Positions 1-10,245 of a DNA stretch of 64,000 nt are shown here, piece after piece. Location: contig CM076948.1 in assembly GCA_039566865.1 (NCBI GenBank), positions 13,961,001 through 14,025,000 on the forward strand, given 5' to 3'. A program made the position numbers and the translations under genes. Below the pieces are notes generated by a model. The model was not told where the DNA came from. It saw only the letters and a program-made list of their open reading frames with translations, and did no database searches. The stretch is from Aurelia coerulea (taxonomy: Eukaryota; Cnidaria; Scyphozoa; Semaeostomeae; Ulmaridae). Numbering within the stretch: position 1 is the first letter of the stretch; the number at the start of each line of letters is the position of its first letter.

Positions 1-2220
1 CGATCAAAGCATTTCTTCGGAAAAAGAATCGTGCCTACAAATCTTTCGTTAGAAATGGCCGACCTGCAGATAAGTATCAAGAAATCCAAAATATGATCTC
101 TCACAGTTCTAAAATTGTGGAAGATGCTAAGCAAAAATAGTTCTCCAAGATCGGAATGACTCTTGCAAATCCTGCTACTGGTAGTAAAACCTACTGGTCT
201 TTAATTAATAAGGTCCTAAACAAAGTCAAAATTCCTGAAATACCTCCCCTCCTAGAAAATGCTATTTTCGTTCTTGACTTCTCATCTAAAGCACAGATAT
301 TTAATGATTACTTCATCCTGCAATGTTCGACTTTGGATACAGGAAGTGAAATTCCCGGAGATCCACCAGAATACGGCACTCAGCTCACAAACGTCTCTAT
401 AACGGACGAAAAAATATTGAGAATAATTCGATCGCTGAATCCTAACAAAGCTCATGGATGGGATGATATTTCTGTGCGGATGATCAAAGTTTGTGATAGC
501 GCACTAGTATTGCCGTTGAAATTAATATTCGAAAATTGCTTATCCAAGGGTATCTTTCCTGAAACCTGAAAGTGCGCAAATGTTGTTCCTGTGCACAAAA
601 AAAAAATGAAAAGAACTTGAAAGAAAATTATCGACCAATCTCCCTTCTTCCAATCTTTGGGAAAATTCTGGAGAAATTGGTATTCGACTCTTTGTATTCT
701 CATTTGCTTGCAAAGAATTATTTGAACCCAAACCAGTCTGGTTTTCGTCCGGGAGACTCGACGATAAATCAGTTAGTTTCCAGTACTCATTCTATCTTTT
801 CTGCGTTTGACTGTAATCCAACTCTAGACGTTCGCTCTGTATACCTTGATATTTCTAAAGCGTTCGACCGGGTATGGCATAAAGGCCTTCTTTATAAGTT
901 ACAGAGATGTGGTGTTTCTGGAAATCTGCTTACCCTTCTCCGCAGTTTTCTTTCAAATCGTAAGCAGCGAACAGTTTTGAACGGCAAGTCTTCTAGTTGG
1001 GGAAATATTTCTGCAGGTGTTCCACAAGGCTCGATTTTGGGACCTTTATTGTTCCTTATATATATCAATGATTTGTCTGAGGACCTGAAATGTACCGTAA
1101 AGTTATTTGCTGATGATACTTCTCTTTTCACCACGGTAAAGGATCCTGTACTAGCAGCTGATGACATGAACCATGATCTGAATCGGATAAAATTATGGGC
1201 ACATAGATGGAGAATGTCCTTCAACCCTGATCCTAGAAAGCAAGCTGTAGAGATAATTTTCTCAACGAAGAAAGTCAAAATTGATCATCCCGCGATATTT
1301 TTCAACAATATGCAAGTAATGAAAGTGGATAAGCATAAACATCTTGGTCTTACACTAGACTCAAGGCTTTCTTTTTCAAGTCATATAAACTCGGCTATTG
1401 CCAAATCGAGAAAAGCAATCGGAATGCTGAAGTTTCTTTCAAAGTATCTTCCTAGGGAGACCTTGAATGTACTTTACAAACTTTATGTTAGACCCCACTT
1501 AGACTATGGTGATGTGATTTACCACATTCCATGCAAGGAGATCAGTCTCATTAGCCGTGGTAATATCCTGATGCAAAAACTCGAATCGGTGCAATATTCT
1601 GCAGCATTAGCAGTAACAGGTACATGGAGAGGGACCTCACGTGAAAAGCTGTATCAAGAGCAAGGATGGGAATCCCTGTACTCTAGAAGATGGAGCAGAC
1701 GACTTTTTATGATCTACAAAATCATTAACAACCTGATGCCAGATTATACAAGAGATCCTATTCCACAACTAAATCAGCCTAATTATGCTTTTCGCAATCA
1801 ACCTGTTGTTGGTCAAATTAGGGCTCGAACTGAAAAATATAAGTCAAGCTTTTTCCCAGACAGTTTGCATGAATGGAGTAAACTTGACCCTGAAATCAGA
1901 GAATCTTCTTCCATCAGTATATTCAAGAACAGATTGCTTTCGCTTATTAGACCACCTTCTAACCCTGTTTTCGGTATTTATGATCCACGAGGGCTTTCTT
2001 TATTAACTCAGCTTAGGTTAGGGTTGAGCAAACTGAATTTTCACAAATTCAGACATAATTTTAGTGACGCAATCAACCCGATGTGTCCAATCAACGACGG
2101 TCCTGAGGATACGGAACACTACCTGTTGTTGTGCGCTTCTTTTGAAGAACAAAGGCGTGACCTCCTCGCTGGTGTCCTTCCGGTGCTGCACTCATTTGAA
2201 ATTATTGACGTTCCAAATCC
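1..2220 (+). pseudogene. Broken LINE-A ORF2: reverse transcriptase and C-terminal Cys/His region
   Basis: The segment encodes the linker and reverse transcriptase of a LINE ORF2 that would copy element RNA into DNA at a nicked target. The linker peptide (AYKSFVRNGRPADKYQEI) starts at the window edge. The RT core runs from about 600: NYRPISLLPIFGKILEK, YLDISKAFDRVWH, AGVPQGSILGPLLF and the catalytic LFADDTSLF box (gat-gat at 1112-1117). A Cys/His cluster (CPINDGPEDTEHYLLLC) lies at about 2080-2140. Breaks: a TAG near 138, TGA in place of Trp at 567-569, and a frameshift in the A-run near 597-607. From there one 559-residue frame stays open into the inserted transposon, so its last residues (ICKTWSVE) are not element sequence. 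The endonuclease domain is beyond the left edge. Confidence 0.9.
2211..2220. repeat. 10-bp target-site duplication, left copy
   Basis: TTCCAAATCC directly precedes the left inverted-repeat tip and is repeated exactly at 7702-7711 directly after the right tip. A 9-10-bp duplication is typical of MULE-type and some foldback transposons. Confidence 0.9.
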
Positions 2221-3060
2221 GGCTATCTGTAAAACATGGAGTGTGGAATGATGGAATGGAATAATGGAATGGAATGATGGAATGGAATGATGGAATGGAA
2301 TAGTATAGATGGAATGGTAGATATGGAATAGCCAAACTACTGGTCGCTTTGGAAAAAAATTACACCAATGTGTTCCTCAAGATCTTCTTAGTTTATTTTT
2401 CATATGTTTTCTTGAAAGTCTCATGAAATTCCCTTAAGTTTCGACTGAAACAACAAGCATGATAACAGACTGTGTGGGCAGACATCAGCTAAGTCGTTTA
2501 ATTGATGTGAGTTGTAGGGAAAAAATCTGTAAAACATGGAGTGATGGAATGGAATGGAATGGTCGACATGGAATAGCCAAACTATTGGTCGGTTTTGAAA
2601 AAGAATTACACCAATGTGTTCCTCTCGATCTCTTCAGTTCATTTTGCGCATATTTTCTTGAAAATATGCTGGAATTCCTTCAGATTTCAACTGAAAAAAA
2701 ATTGGGTCTATGCTAGGCTCGCGTGAACACAGCTGTGGACTGTTGAGAAGTGACAGGGATCAATGACAGTTTTAATCCTTATCCTGTAATGGCGCCAAGA
2801 TCATTTTATCATGAACAGGGGAACAGGGGGAAACTTTAGACAACAGTAAATTGAGTTATTGCTGCCCTCATGCACTCACTCACTATTGTTTGAAAACAAT
2901 GCCCAGTTGTTCATCATTTGCACAGGTTATGGTATTGTTTAGATTTCATTTCGTGTTGTGCAACTGTGAACTGAACTGCGTCGATTTTTCAAAAACTTTC
3001 CTGCTATGCTGCACCACGTTGTGACTTCCGTCGAAGAATCCATAGTTTTATGCTGCTAGC
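2221..3060 (+). repeat. Left arm of the long inverted repeat
   Basis: It matches the reverse complement of 6829-7701 throughout, with small indels, out to GCTAGCAGCATAAAACTATGG at the inner border. Its outer part (about 2238-2330) is a run of GGAAT/GATGGAAT units. Confidence 0.9.
2238..2330 (+). repeat. GGAAT-type simple repeat in the left arm
   Basis: This is a tandem of TGGAATGGAATGA-like units that vary by one or two bases. The mirror run is CCATTCCATTCCATCATT at about 7578-7680 in the right arm. The units resemble pentamer satellites but lie inside a transposon arm. Confidence 0.85.
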
Positions 3061-3102
3061 TGGACTTGCCCCAAGTCTCTTCTGCGAAATTTCAGTACAC
3101 TC

Positions 3103-3484
3103 ATTTTTTTTTATAAGATTCCGCTTATAAGAAAAGGTAGGCTCAATTTTTCGAAAGGTAAGAAACAACCCTACCTGAATTCAAAAGAGCTAAGAAACTT
3201 TTGAAAATTACAGTTTCAATTTTCATATCGCCCTTGCAACATGTTTTGACACTGTACAGTTATGTTTGGACATTATTTTGAGTACGAATTATGTTATTGA
3301 ATTGTTTTGAGATCTTACTAAGTAATTTGGGAGCCCTTTAGACAAAACAAGATTAACTTTACATTTCTGGCATTAAAATTATAAGAAACACGTAAGAAAC
3401 TTTTGGTAGCAAAATGGCCCAAAAAAATTAAGAAACTGCCTACCAGTCCCGGACCTTAGTTTCTTACAAAAACAAATGAGTGTA
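3103..3484. mobile_element. MITE with TACACTCATTT ends, inside the long-TIR element
   Basis: The left end reads TACACTCATTTTTTTTTATA and the right end is the inverted form, TTTCTTACAAAAACAAATGA followed by GTGTA. The ends and a possible TA duplication suggest a small non-autonomous DNA transposon. It contains several TAAGAAAC motifs on this strand (about 3160, 3190, 3385, 3428), read as GTTTCTTA on the other. No coding frame was recognised. Confidence 0.6.
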
Positions 3485-4489
3485 GTTGACGAAGCCAGAT
3501 TTCATTTCCTCCGGACTTGCTACTTGGTAGAGGGAATGTTTGGGTTTTACGGTCACGGGGTTTCACCATATTCTGTAATGTTGCACGCAATGTTTCGGTT
3601 TGATGTAAAATATTGCAAATGTTTTTGCATTTAAAATTTTGAGCGGTTTTACGGTTTTGGGACCCCCAAACATCCCCTGTTGGTACTGTCCGAAAAATCA
3701 CCAAATTCACATCAACAACCATGTAAAGGAAAACTACAAAAGTAACATAGTTGTATGTGGTAGAAAATTTTGGTCACTGATCTGCACCTTCAGAGCTTTG
3801 GATGGGAGGTGAGCTTCCTTGGCAGTTCAAAATATTTGCTTGAAAGAAGGTAAAAAAGAAATGCGTTGTAATAGTGACTATGCTAAAAAGGAAATGGTCC
3901 CCCAAATTCTGTACTAGTTCCTCCAAACAATTAGATTTTGAGTTTTTATGGCAAGAAGTCACTAAAATTTACTGAAGGCTGGCACCATCGATGTGTTGAT
4001 TTATCCTTGTGCGCACTAGTCTTCGTGCAGGGATCCCCTTGCCCCGCCCGAACTGGCCACTCTCCATCCTCCTTCATTTGTATTAAAAAGGATGCCAAAA
4101 TTTCAATGTATGTAGCTAAAAAAGTGTGCAGGTTAATTTTGATACTGCTTGGGATAATAAATATGTCGAATTTGTTCATTTGACTCGGTAATACTGTATG
4201 TCATTCCTCAAAATAGGGGATGAAAGAGCTAACATGCTTTTATTTATATCCTTTTCATTTGAGAATAGACCCCCTCTCAAGCTGACAAGCCTCCTCTCTC
4301 TTTAAGCCCCCTCTGGAGTCTCCAAGATTGAGTAATAAGCACTTGGGGGCTCAAAATAGCCTGTGTTCCAGACCATTACGAAAATATAATTTATTTTTCT
4401 GGAGTCTGGAACACAGGCTACAGTAGCTCAAAGAGCTTCTTCGCCTTGCTACTGAAAGTTTCTTGGAGTTTATCAAATTTGCACTATTT
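3485..4489. other. Unclassified interior of the long-TIR element
   Basis: There is no recognisable gene here. Short open frames (for example 3938-4183 plus and 3456-3722 minus) show no known motif or splice signals. A short inverted pair at 4360-4420 (agcctgtgttccagac / gtctggaacacaggct) makes a hairpin of about 18-bp arms. Confidence 0.5.
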
Positions 4490-4829
4490 TTCAGAATGAG
4501 GGGTACTTCGGGGGGGGGGGGGGTCCCAATACCGCAATACCGCACGAAAAAGACACCAAATACCGCAATACCGCACCGAAAAATAGCAAAATACTGCAAA
4601 CGCTAGAAAACTAAAAACAACGCTGTTAATACAGTATACCAGTCTGTAGCAGTTTGATTCCGACCTAAATCCACCTTCCTTCATCAAAATTTGTAGTTTC
4701 GTCTATTAGATTGTAGTTTGCTGTTTTACAGACAAAAGTGTGACGTAAGAACGACAGAAAAAGTTTCATTGATGTTCTTTCAGTAAAACTAAATTGACGG
4801 CAGAAATTATGAATATATAGAACATATCA

Positions 4830-6150
4830 TTGTTTTTGAATATCGATTCTGCTGGCTTTTTGGCGAATACGACATAAAAAGTTTACTCTGGCTGACGCTC
4901 TTTTGTACACATTTTCCAAATGTCGATGTAGGTTCAGATGGTTATCCAAATCGACACCAAGGTACTTGTATGATTTTATCTCATGAATAGTTTGATTGTA
5001 GATTTTGATGTCTACGTTTGGCTGTTTCGACAACTTTTGATGTGATCCATATAGCACAAATTCAGTTTTACCTTTTTTCAAGTTAATGAACAAGTTATTT
5101 TCATCAAGCCAGTCTGCAACTTTTTGCAATTCACTGTTAAGTAAATGTTCTACCGGTTGTCCCAAAAAAAGTACTCTCGTTTGAAAAATCATCAACATTT
5201 TATTACACAGCCGATCTTCGATTTTCTCTTTTCGTCAAGTAGATCAAGGACCAAATTATTATCCAGTTTATAGTTATTCTTGTAGTTGGTTTCAAAATTA
5301 GCGAATTTAGCTCTTTTCAGGGCTACCTGGTTTTGAATCATACTGCAAAAAAGCATTGATGGTTTTCCAGATCAATTTCTTTGTGCATATAAAGCTTCTA
5401 GTTTGGTCATGAATTGCAGAAAGAAATGCGCACTGTCATTGGAGACTTCAATAATGATAAAAAATCTGAAAATTATGACTCTTACACAAGATTGAGTATT
5501 TTGCTTCAAAACTATAGCTGAAAATAAGGTTTTTCAACGTACAATTCCTCTACCTTTCTGTGTCAAATGCAAAAATTTGATCATCTATGAATATTTCTGG
5601 GCCTTTGATAAAACAACTCAAAAACATTTTTTTATCAAAGGTTTCATCATCAATTTTTGATGATTTTTGAAACAGGAGTACTTTTTTATGGGACACCCGT
5701 TATTTCATTCGAGTTCTTTCTTGCACAATATAAAACAGTATCGTCAGCATATGATATCATAACAGCATCAGTGAACGGAATATACATGTCGTTTATTATC
5801 AGCCCAAAGAGAAGGGACCCCAGGATGGATCCTTGTGGGACACCACATGTAACGTTTTCTTCGCATGAGCTGGTGTTATCAAAAATTACTTTTTGCTCCC
5901 TATCAAATAATCACCTATCCATTGTAATTCCACATCATCTATACCATAACTTGGCAATTTTTCCAGCAAGGTTGCATGACGTACCGTGTCAAAGGCTTTA
6001 CGGAGGTCAATATAGACAGCGCCACTAAGTAGCCCCCTTTTCAACATTCTGTCTAAACTTTTCTGACAGTAGTAAGGTAAATGCATGATGCGTAGATCTC
6101 CCTTATCTAAACCCAAACTCATGTGGGCACAACAGGCCATTCGATTCAAG
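4830..6150 (-). pseudogene. Reverse-transcriptase fragment (non-LTR), interrupted by a MITE
   Basis: On the minus strand the right part reads VYIDLRKAFDTVRHATLLEK (about 6020 downward), then CGVPQGSILGSLLFGLIIND near 5830 and SYADDTVLY near 5745, the RT catalytic box. After the 548-bp MITE at 5153-5700 it resumes with LQKVADWLDENNLFINLKKG and YKYLGVDLDNHLNLHRHLE, the usual region downstream of the catalytic box. Both ends are truncated and small frameshifts are present. It is a LINE remnant of a family different from LINE-A. Confidence 0.85.
5153..5700. mobile_element. Mariner-tipped MITE inserted in the RT fragment
   Basis: The left tip is CCGGTTGTCCCAAAAAAAGT and the right tip TTTTATGGGACACCCGT, inverted copies over more than 20 bases. 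TA dinucleotides border both sides (5151-5152, 5701-5702). The RT frame is continuous once the element is ignored, so it inserted after the RT fragment. There is no transposase in its 548 bp. Confidence 0.85.
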
Positions 6151-6828
6151 GTATGTACTGGGAGAGTTGATTATAAATGATCTTCTAGATAACTTTTGAT
6201 AGAGCAGGAATTACCTTGATAGGCGTATAGTTGTCCGACATTGTCGGATTGCCCTATTTGAAAATATGGGTGATTTTCCCACATTTAAAGTTTTGATTCG
6301 TGCAAACATTTGGATTCTTTTCTTCAGATAAAAATGTTGCATGCTCTCCTCCACGGGTACCTTTTCAAGTTTGAGCAGGTGGAGCCAGGTACAAGGAAAG
6401 AGAGATAAGGGACTCCCCCCCTCTCCTTTGTTTTTCTTTCCTCTATCAAGTTGTCCCAAAGATGCTTTGTTCTTCAACAGGAAGATGGCATTATATAAAG
6501 TTTGGATGTTAATTTTCGTATAATACCGCATACCGCGCTGTGAAAGCTCGATACCGCAATACCGCAAGGTTTTTCCATCATTACCGCAATACCGCACAAA
6601 ATATACCCCCAATACCGCAATACCGCAAACCCCGAAGTACCCCTCCAGAGTCATTCTGTTTTTCAAAAACAGCGCATCCAACGTAACCAGTAAGATAAAA
6701 CAATCTGTGGTACACTCTGCGTTAAAGTTATCCCTTTTCATAGCATTTTGAAGGCAGTGTTCATGCTCTGAATGACAATCGTGTATGTAATACCCACCAT
6801 GGTGAAGCCTGCTGCACAGACAAAATAT

Positions 6829-7701
6829 GCTAGCAGCATAAAACTATGGATTCTTCGACGGAAGTCACAACGTGGTGAAGCATAGCAGGAAAGTTTTTGA
6901 AAAAATCGACGCAGTTCAGTTCACAGTTGCACAACACGAAATGAAATCTAATCAATACCATAACCTGTGCAAATAATGAACAACTGGGCATTGTTTTCAA
7001 ACAATAGTGAGTGAGTGAGTGAGTGCATGAGGGCAGCAGTAACTCAATTTCCTGTTGTCTAAAGTTTCTTGCGAACCCCCGTTTATGATAAAAAAACTTG
7101 GCGCCATTACGCCATAAGGATTAAAACTGTCATTGATCCCTGTCACTCCTCAACATTCCACAGCTGTGTACACGCGAGCCTAACATAGATACAATTTTGT
7201 TTCAGTTGAAATCTGAAGGAATTCCAGCATATTTTCAAGAAAATATGCGCAAAATGAACTGTAGAGATCGAGAGGAACACATTGGTGTAATTCTTTTTCA
7301 AAACCGACCAATAGTTTGGCTATTCCATGTCGACCATTCCATTCCATTCCATCACTCCATGTTTTACAGATTTTTTCCCCACACCTCACATCAATTAAAC
7401 GACTTAACTGATGTCTGCCCACACAGTCTGTTATCATGCTTGTTGTTTCAGTCGAAATTTAAGGGAATTTCATGAGACTTTCAACACAACATATGCAAAA
7501 TAAACTAAGAAGATCTTGAGGAACACATTGATGTAATTTTTTTCCAAAGCGACCAGTAGTTTGGCTATTCCATATCTACCATTCCATCTATACCATTCCA
7601 TTCCATCATTCTATTCCATCATTCTATTCCATTATTCCATTCCATCATTCCATTCCATCATTCCATTCCATCATTCCACACTCCATGTTTTACAGATAGC
7701 C
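6829..7701 (-). repeat. Right arm of the long inverted repeat
   Basis: Reverse complement of 2221-3060. It is about 33 bp longer, mostly from more CATTCCATT units near 7578-7680 and an extra (GTGA)-type run at 7008-7023 (gtgagtgagtgagtgagtg). Confidence 0.9.
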
Positions 7702-8173
7702 TTCCAAATCCTGTCCTTTTACAGATTCTTTTGTACGGCGATAAAAAGTTGCCATTTGAAGTAAATAACTTCATCTTAAAATCAACCATCTTGTATATTT
7801 CAAGAACGGAACGCTTCGTATAATATCATGGTCCTCTTCATTGAATATCCCTAAATCTTGTGCCCAACGGCCTAACCTACTTATTTGTAATTAGAAAGTA
7901 TTGTAAAATGTAATCTGTATTATATTTATGTCCCCTTAAAAGTAAATGTTTTTTCTTTTTCTTTTTTGTAGTTACGTGTAGTTTTAGCAATTATTTCTCT
8001 CTCTATTAGTTACGTGCAGTGGCATGTTCGTATTTCCTGTTTTATGTTGCCATGAGGTAGTCGTAGTTTTCGCTCCAATTGGTATTGTATTAGTAGTAGG
8101 GTATGGTATTTTGTAAGTAATGTTGAAAGTAATATGTATTGTAAGTTATTAAATGATGTAAAAAAAAAAACAA
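7702..8173 (+). mobile_element. LINE-A copy 1, displaced C-terminus and 3' UTR
   Basis: This is the tail of LINE-A copy 1, pushed away by the transposon at 2221-7701. After the repeated target site the sequence reads LLYGDKKLPFEV and then FILKSTILYISRTERFV before a stop, matching the C-terminal residues of other LINE-A copies. The rest is an AT-rich 3' UTR that ends in A-runs at about 8160-8183. Confidence 0.8.
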
Positions 8174-8264
8174 AAAAAAAACAATTGCCCCCCAATCCGA
8201 AGCTTCTTCCTACGGCCCTGTTGAACACAGGATTAACTTCTTGAGCTTTGAATATGCTGGCCAA

Positions 8265-8556
8265 GTTTTTGAACATTGAATAAACTTTTGAACATTGAAT
8301 GAATTTTTTACACTTTGAATGAACTCTGTGAACATTGAATGAAGTTTTTGAATACTGAATGAAAGTTATTAAACATTGAATAAATGTTTTGAACATCGAA
8401 TAAATGTTTTGAACATTGAATAAATGTTTTGAACATTGAATTAAAGTTTTTGAACACTGAATGAGACTTTTTGAACATTGAATGTGACTTTTTGAACGTT
8501 GAATGAAACTTTTTGAACATTGAATGTGACTTTTTGAACGTTGAATGAAACTTTAA
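8265..8556 (+). repeat. Minisatellite, 22-24-bp unit GAACATTGAATGAA
   Basis: About 13 degenerate copies of a unit like TTTTTGAACATTGAATGAAA lie head to tail, starting just past the LINE-A poly(A). On the minus strand they translate as repeated MFKKFHS-like peptides, an artefact of the repeat. Confidence 0.9.
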
Positions 8557-8570
8557 AAATTTTCCAATGC

Positions 8571-8868
8571 ATAACTGGTATGAATACCAGAAAAAAGAAT
8601 AAAAAGAAACACCAGGATGACAAGAAAGTTAATGATCAGAAAATCAAAAGAGAGTCAGTTACCAAAAATGCAATTTGCGGTGCAGTTTCAATCGGTCTAA
8701 AACAAAGAAGTGCAAGTATGTCAAAGCTCCATTACAGAAATACACTCATGCTAGTAAATGGGGGCTCTCGTTCCCTAGATATTGGGAGAATGAATGGGCA
8801 AGGTTTGTTGATGTCCCACAAAAGTGCAATTAGAATACAAAAGAAAATGGCATTGGAGTTTGACAAAT
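8571..8868 (+). pseudogene. Unidentified ORF, upstream half, broken by a LINE
   Basis: An open frame starting at ATG 8580 (MNTRKKNKKKHQDDKKVNDQ) continues through a protein-like stretch that includes KQRSASMSKLHYRNTLMLVN and QGLLMSHKSAIRIQKKMALE. It stops being plausible where the LINE-A 3' tail begins. After the LINE, at about 9906, another protein-like stretch starts (IWKENLEEEELMTMLLVELE) and may be its continuation. I do not recognise the family. The basic N-terminus and acidic second half are all that can be said. It could be a domesticated or decaying transposon protein. Confidence 0.4.
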
Positions 8869-8869
8869 A

Positions 8870-9905
8870 TATATATATATTTTTTTTAAATTCATTTAAA
8901 AATTACAATATAAGTTTACAAGCTACACTACTTTACAAAATTACTATACAACTATACAATACTACTGGAACGATACCCCGAGGAGCAAAAGGCTATGACT
9001 ACCCCGAAGCCATTTTGACATAGATATTAAAACTAAAGATCAAAACTAAAGTCTGTCTCAAATTACATGCCACGGGAAATGTCTGCGATCGAAACAAAAT
9101 TTAAGTGTTTGGATGGGTAATTAGACATTGTTGCAGATATTGCGTGGCATCTAATTCGAGACAGACGTTTAACTACAACGAAAAGAAGAACAAAATAGCA
9201 GCAAAGAAAAGAAGAACACATTTACTTAAATGAGACATGGTGGTTGTGATTGTGTGGCTTATAACGGAGTGTGAAGTTTTCTAATAAAATCGACCGGATT
9301 TGTGGATAAATTTTAAAGTTAGTAGGAGTATATTTTTATTGAGTTCGTTGGGAAAATTTTTATCTCCATACAATAAAATTTGCAATAGAACGTTATTTTG
9401 GAGATTAGTATATCCAAATGGTCGTAATAAAGCAAAAACTCCAGCGAGAAGATCTCTGCGTGGTACTGCAAAGGATGGGCAAAGCAACAAAAAGTGTTCT
9501 GTATCCTCGATACCATCGTTCGTAGGGCACATTGGATTTATGGTATCCCTAAAATTGTGGTTGAATTTGTGAAGGTTTAATTTGCTGAGACCAACCCTGA
9601 GTTGAGTGAGATAGGATAGACCTGTTGGGTCATGAATGCCAAAGATAGATCTTACAGGGGGTCTAATTATTGATAAAAGTTTCTTCTTAAAAACAGAAAC
9701 AGACGGTGCAAGTCTAATCTCAGAATCAAGTTCGTTCCATTCAGATAAGCAATGAGGATAGAAACTAGACTTAAATTTTTCTGTTCTGGCCTTTATTCGC
9801 CCAATAACGGTTGCGAAGAGAGTAATGTAACTGTTGAAGTGGTGGGATTGGATCCCTAGTATAGACTGGAGTTAGATTATTAAGGATCTTGTAGAACAAA
9901 TATAT
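8870..9905 (-). mobile_element. LINE-A copy 2, 5'-truncated 3' fragment
   Basis: The minus strand encodes only the C-terminus of the LINE-A ORF2. It covers the stretch after the RT palm, RVGLSKLNLHKF-like sequence, the Cys/His cluster CPTNDGIEDTEHFLLLC (about 9480-9532) and LLQILLYGDKNFPNELNK, ending at a stop near 9281. Homology to LINE-A copies 1 and 4 starts near 9903. The 3' UTR contains the 116-bp hairpin (9051-9166) and the CCCGAGGAGCAAAAGGCTAT box, and ends in (TA)n/T-rich sequence at about 8868-8890. It sits between two halves of an unidentified ORF. Confidence 0.85.
9051..9166 (-). repeat. Hairpin-forming inverted repeat in a LINE-A 3' UTR
   Basis: The arms GTCTGTCTCAAATTACATGC and GCATCTAATTCGAGACAGAC are inverted copies about 116 bp apart end to end. 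The matching hairpin is at the same place in LINE-A copy 4 (34837-34949). It may be part of the element rather than a separate MITE. Confidence 0.75.
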
Positions 9906-10200
9906 CAGCATTTGGAAAGAAAATCTTGAGGAAGAAGAATTGATGACGATGCTCTTGGTAGAGTTAGAACAGCATGTGACATCAGAAGGTATAAATATCG
10001 ATGTTCTGAAGAAATGCTCACACTTTCAAAAACAGATTTGGTGGTGTTGCTGTAGCTTCATTTGTACACGAAGAAAGATTCCCTATGATGATGTTTTTAC
10101 ACAGCTGAGAACCAAGGAATCAGTAATGGCAGAAATAAATGCCATCAGAGAAACAGTAAAGCATTTTTGGAGAGTTATAATTGATTTCTGGATGATTATT
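9906..10200 (+). pseudogene. Unidentified ORF, possible downstream half
   Basis: An open frame reading IWKENLEEEELMTMLLVELE then QHVTSEGINIDVLKK follows directly on the 5'-truncated end of LINE-A copy 2. Its Glu-rich helical character fits a continuation of the ORF at 8571-8868. Past about 10015 a neighbouring frame (LTLSKTDLVVLLQLHLYTKK) looks more protein-like than the open one, suggesting a frameshift. Function unknown. Confidence 0.35.
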
Positions 10201-10245
10201 AATTAATTATTTAATTAAATAATTAAATAATTAATTAATTAGTAT
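10200..10245. repeat. AT-only palindrome
   Basis: TTAATTAATTATTTAATTAA and related units form a 45-bp, almost perfectly self-complementary A/T tract at the 3' end of the minus-strand LINE-B copy. Confidence 0.7.

Larger units (their letters stand above)
4490..6658. mobile_element. Inverted-repeat element with AATACCGC octamers, nested inside
   Basis: The outer tips are inverted copies: CAGAATGAGGGGTACTTCGG at the left and CCCCGAAGTACCCCTCC followed by CATTCTG at the right. Next to both tips are clusters of the octamer AATACCGC (about 4527-4600 and 6520-6630), in the same orientation at both ends. A 14-base G run lies at 4510-4523. Inside are a minus-strand RT remnant and a TA-flanked MITE. 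A partial copy of the left tip is at 24163-24235. Confidence 0.65.
2221..7701. mobile_element. 5.48-kb long-terminal-inverted-repeat transposon with nested insertions
   Basis: The element begins GGCTATCTGTAAAAC and ends with its exact reverse complement GTTTTACAGATAGCC. The inverted arms are about 840-870 bp (2221-3060 and 6829-7701) and the flanks carry a 10-bp duplication. The two arms encode nearly the same 85-residue reading frame in opposite directions (2459-2716 plus, 7180-7437 minus), which simply shows how alike the arms are. I see no transposase. The interior is a MITE (3103-3484), unclassified DNA, and another inverted-repeat element carrying an RT fragment. Arm length and duplication length suggest a MULE or foldback type; this is inference. 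Confidence 0.88.
1..8173 (+). mobile_element. LINE-A copy 1 (2A-family non-LTR retrotransposon), split by a transposon
   Basis: This is a non-LTR retrotransposon copy that enters from the left edge of the window. Its reverse-transcriptase part occupies 1-2220. The reading frame and 3' UTR resume at 7702, after a 5.48-kb inverted-repeat transposon. The join is shown by two identical 10-bp sequences (TTCCAAATCC) at 2211-2220 and 7702-7711, and because the peptide after 7711 (LLYGDKK...) continues the C-terminus seen in the other LINE-A copies (LLYGDKNFPNEL, 9.3 kb minus strand). The 3' end is an A-rich tract near 8160-8173. The family is the same as at 30926-35098. CR1/Jockey-type affiliation is inference. 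Confidence 0.85.

Noticed and set aside
2459..7437. A conserved 85-residue protein gene present twice (2459-2716 plus, 7180-7437 minus)
   Set aside because: The two frames are the two arms of one inverted repeat, so their likeness reflects arm identity, not selection on a protein.
8265..8556. Minus-strand proteins with repeated MFKKFHS units
   Set aside because: They are translations of the 22-24-bp minisatellite and have no start context or splice signals.
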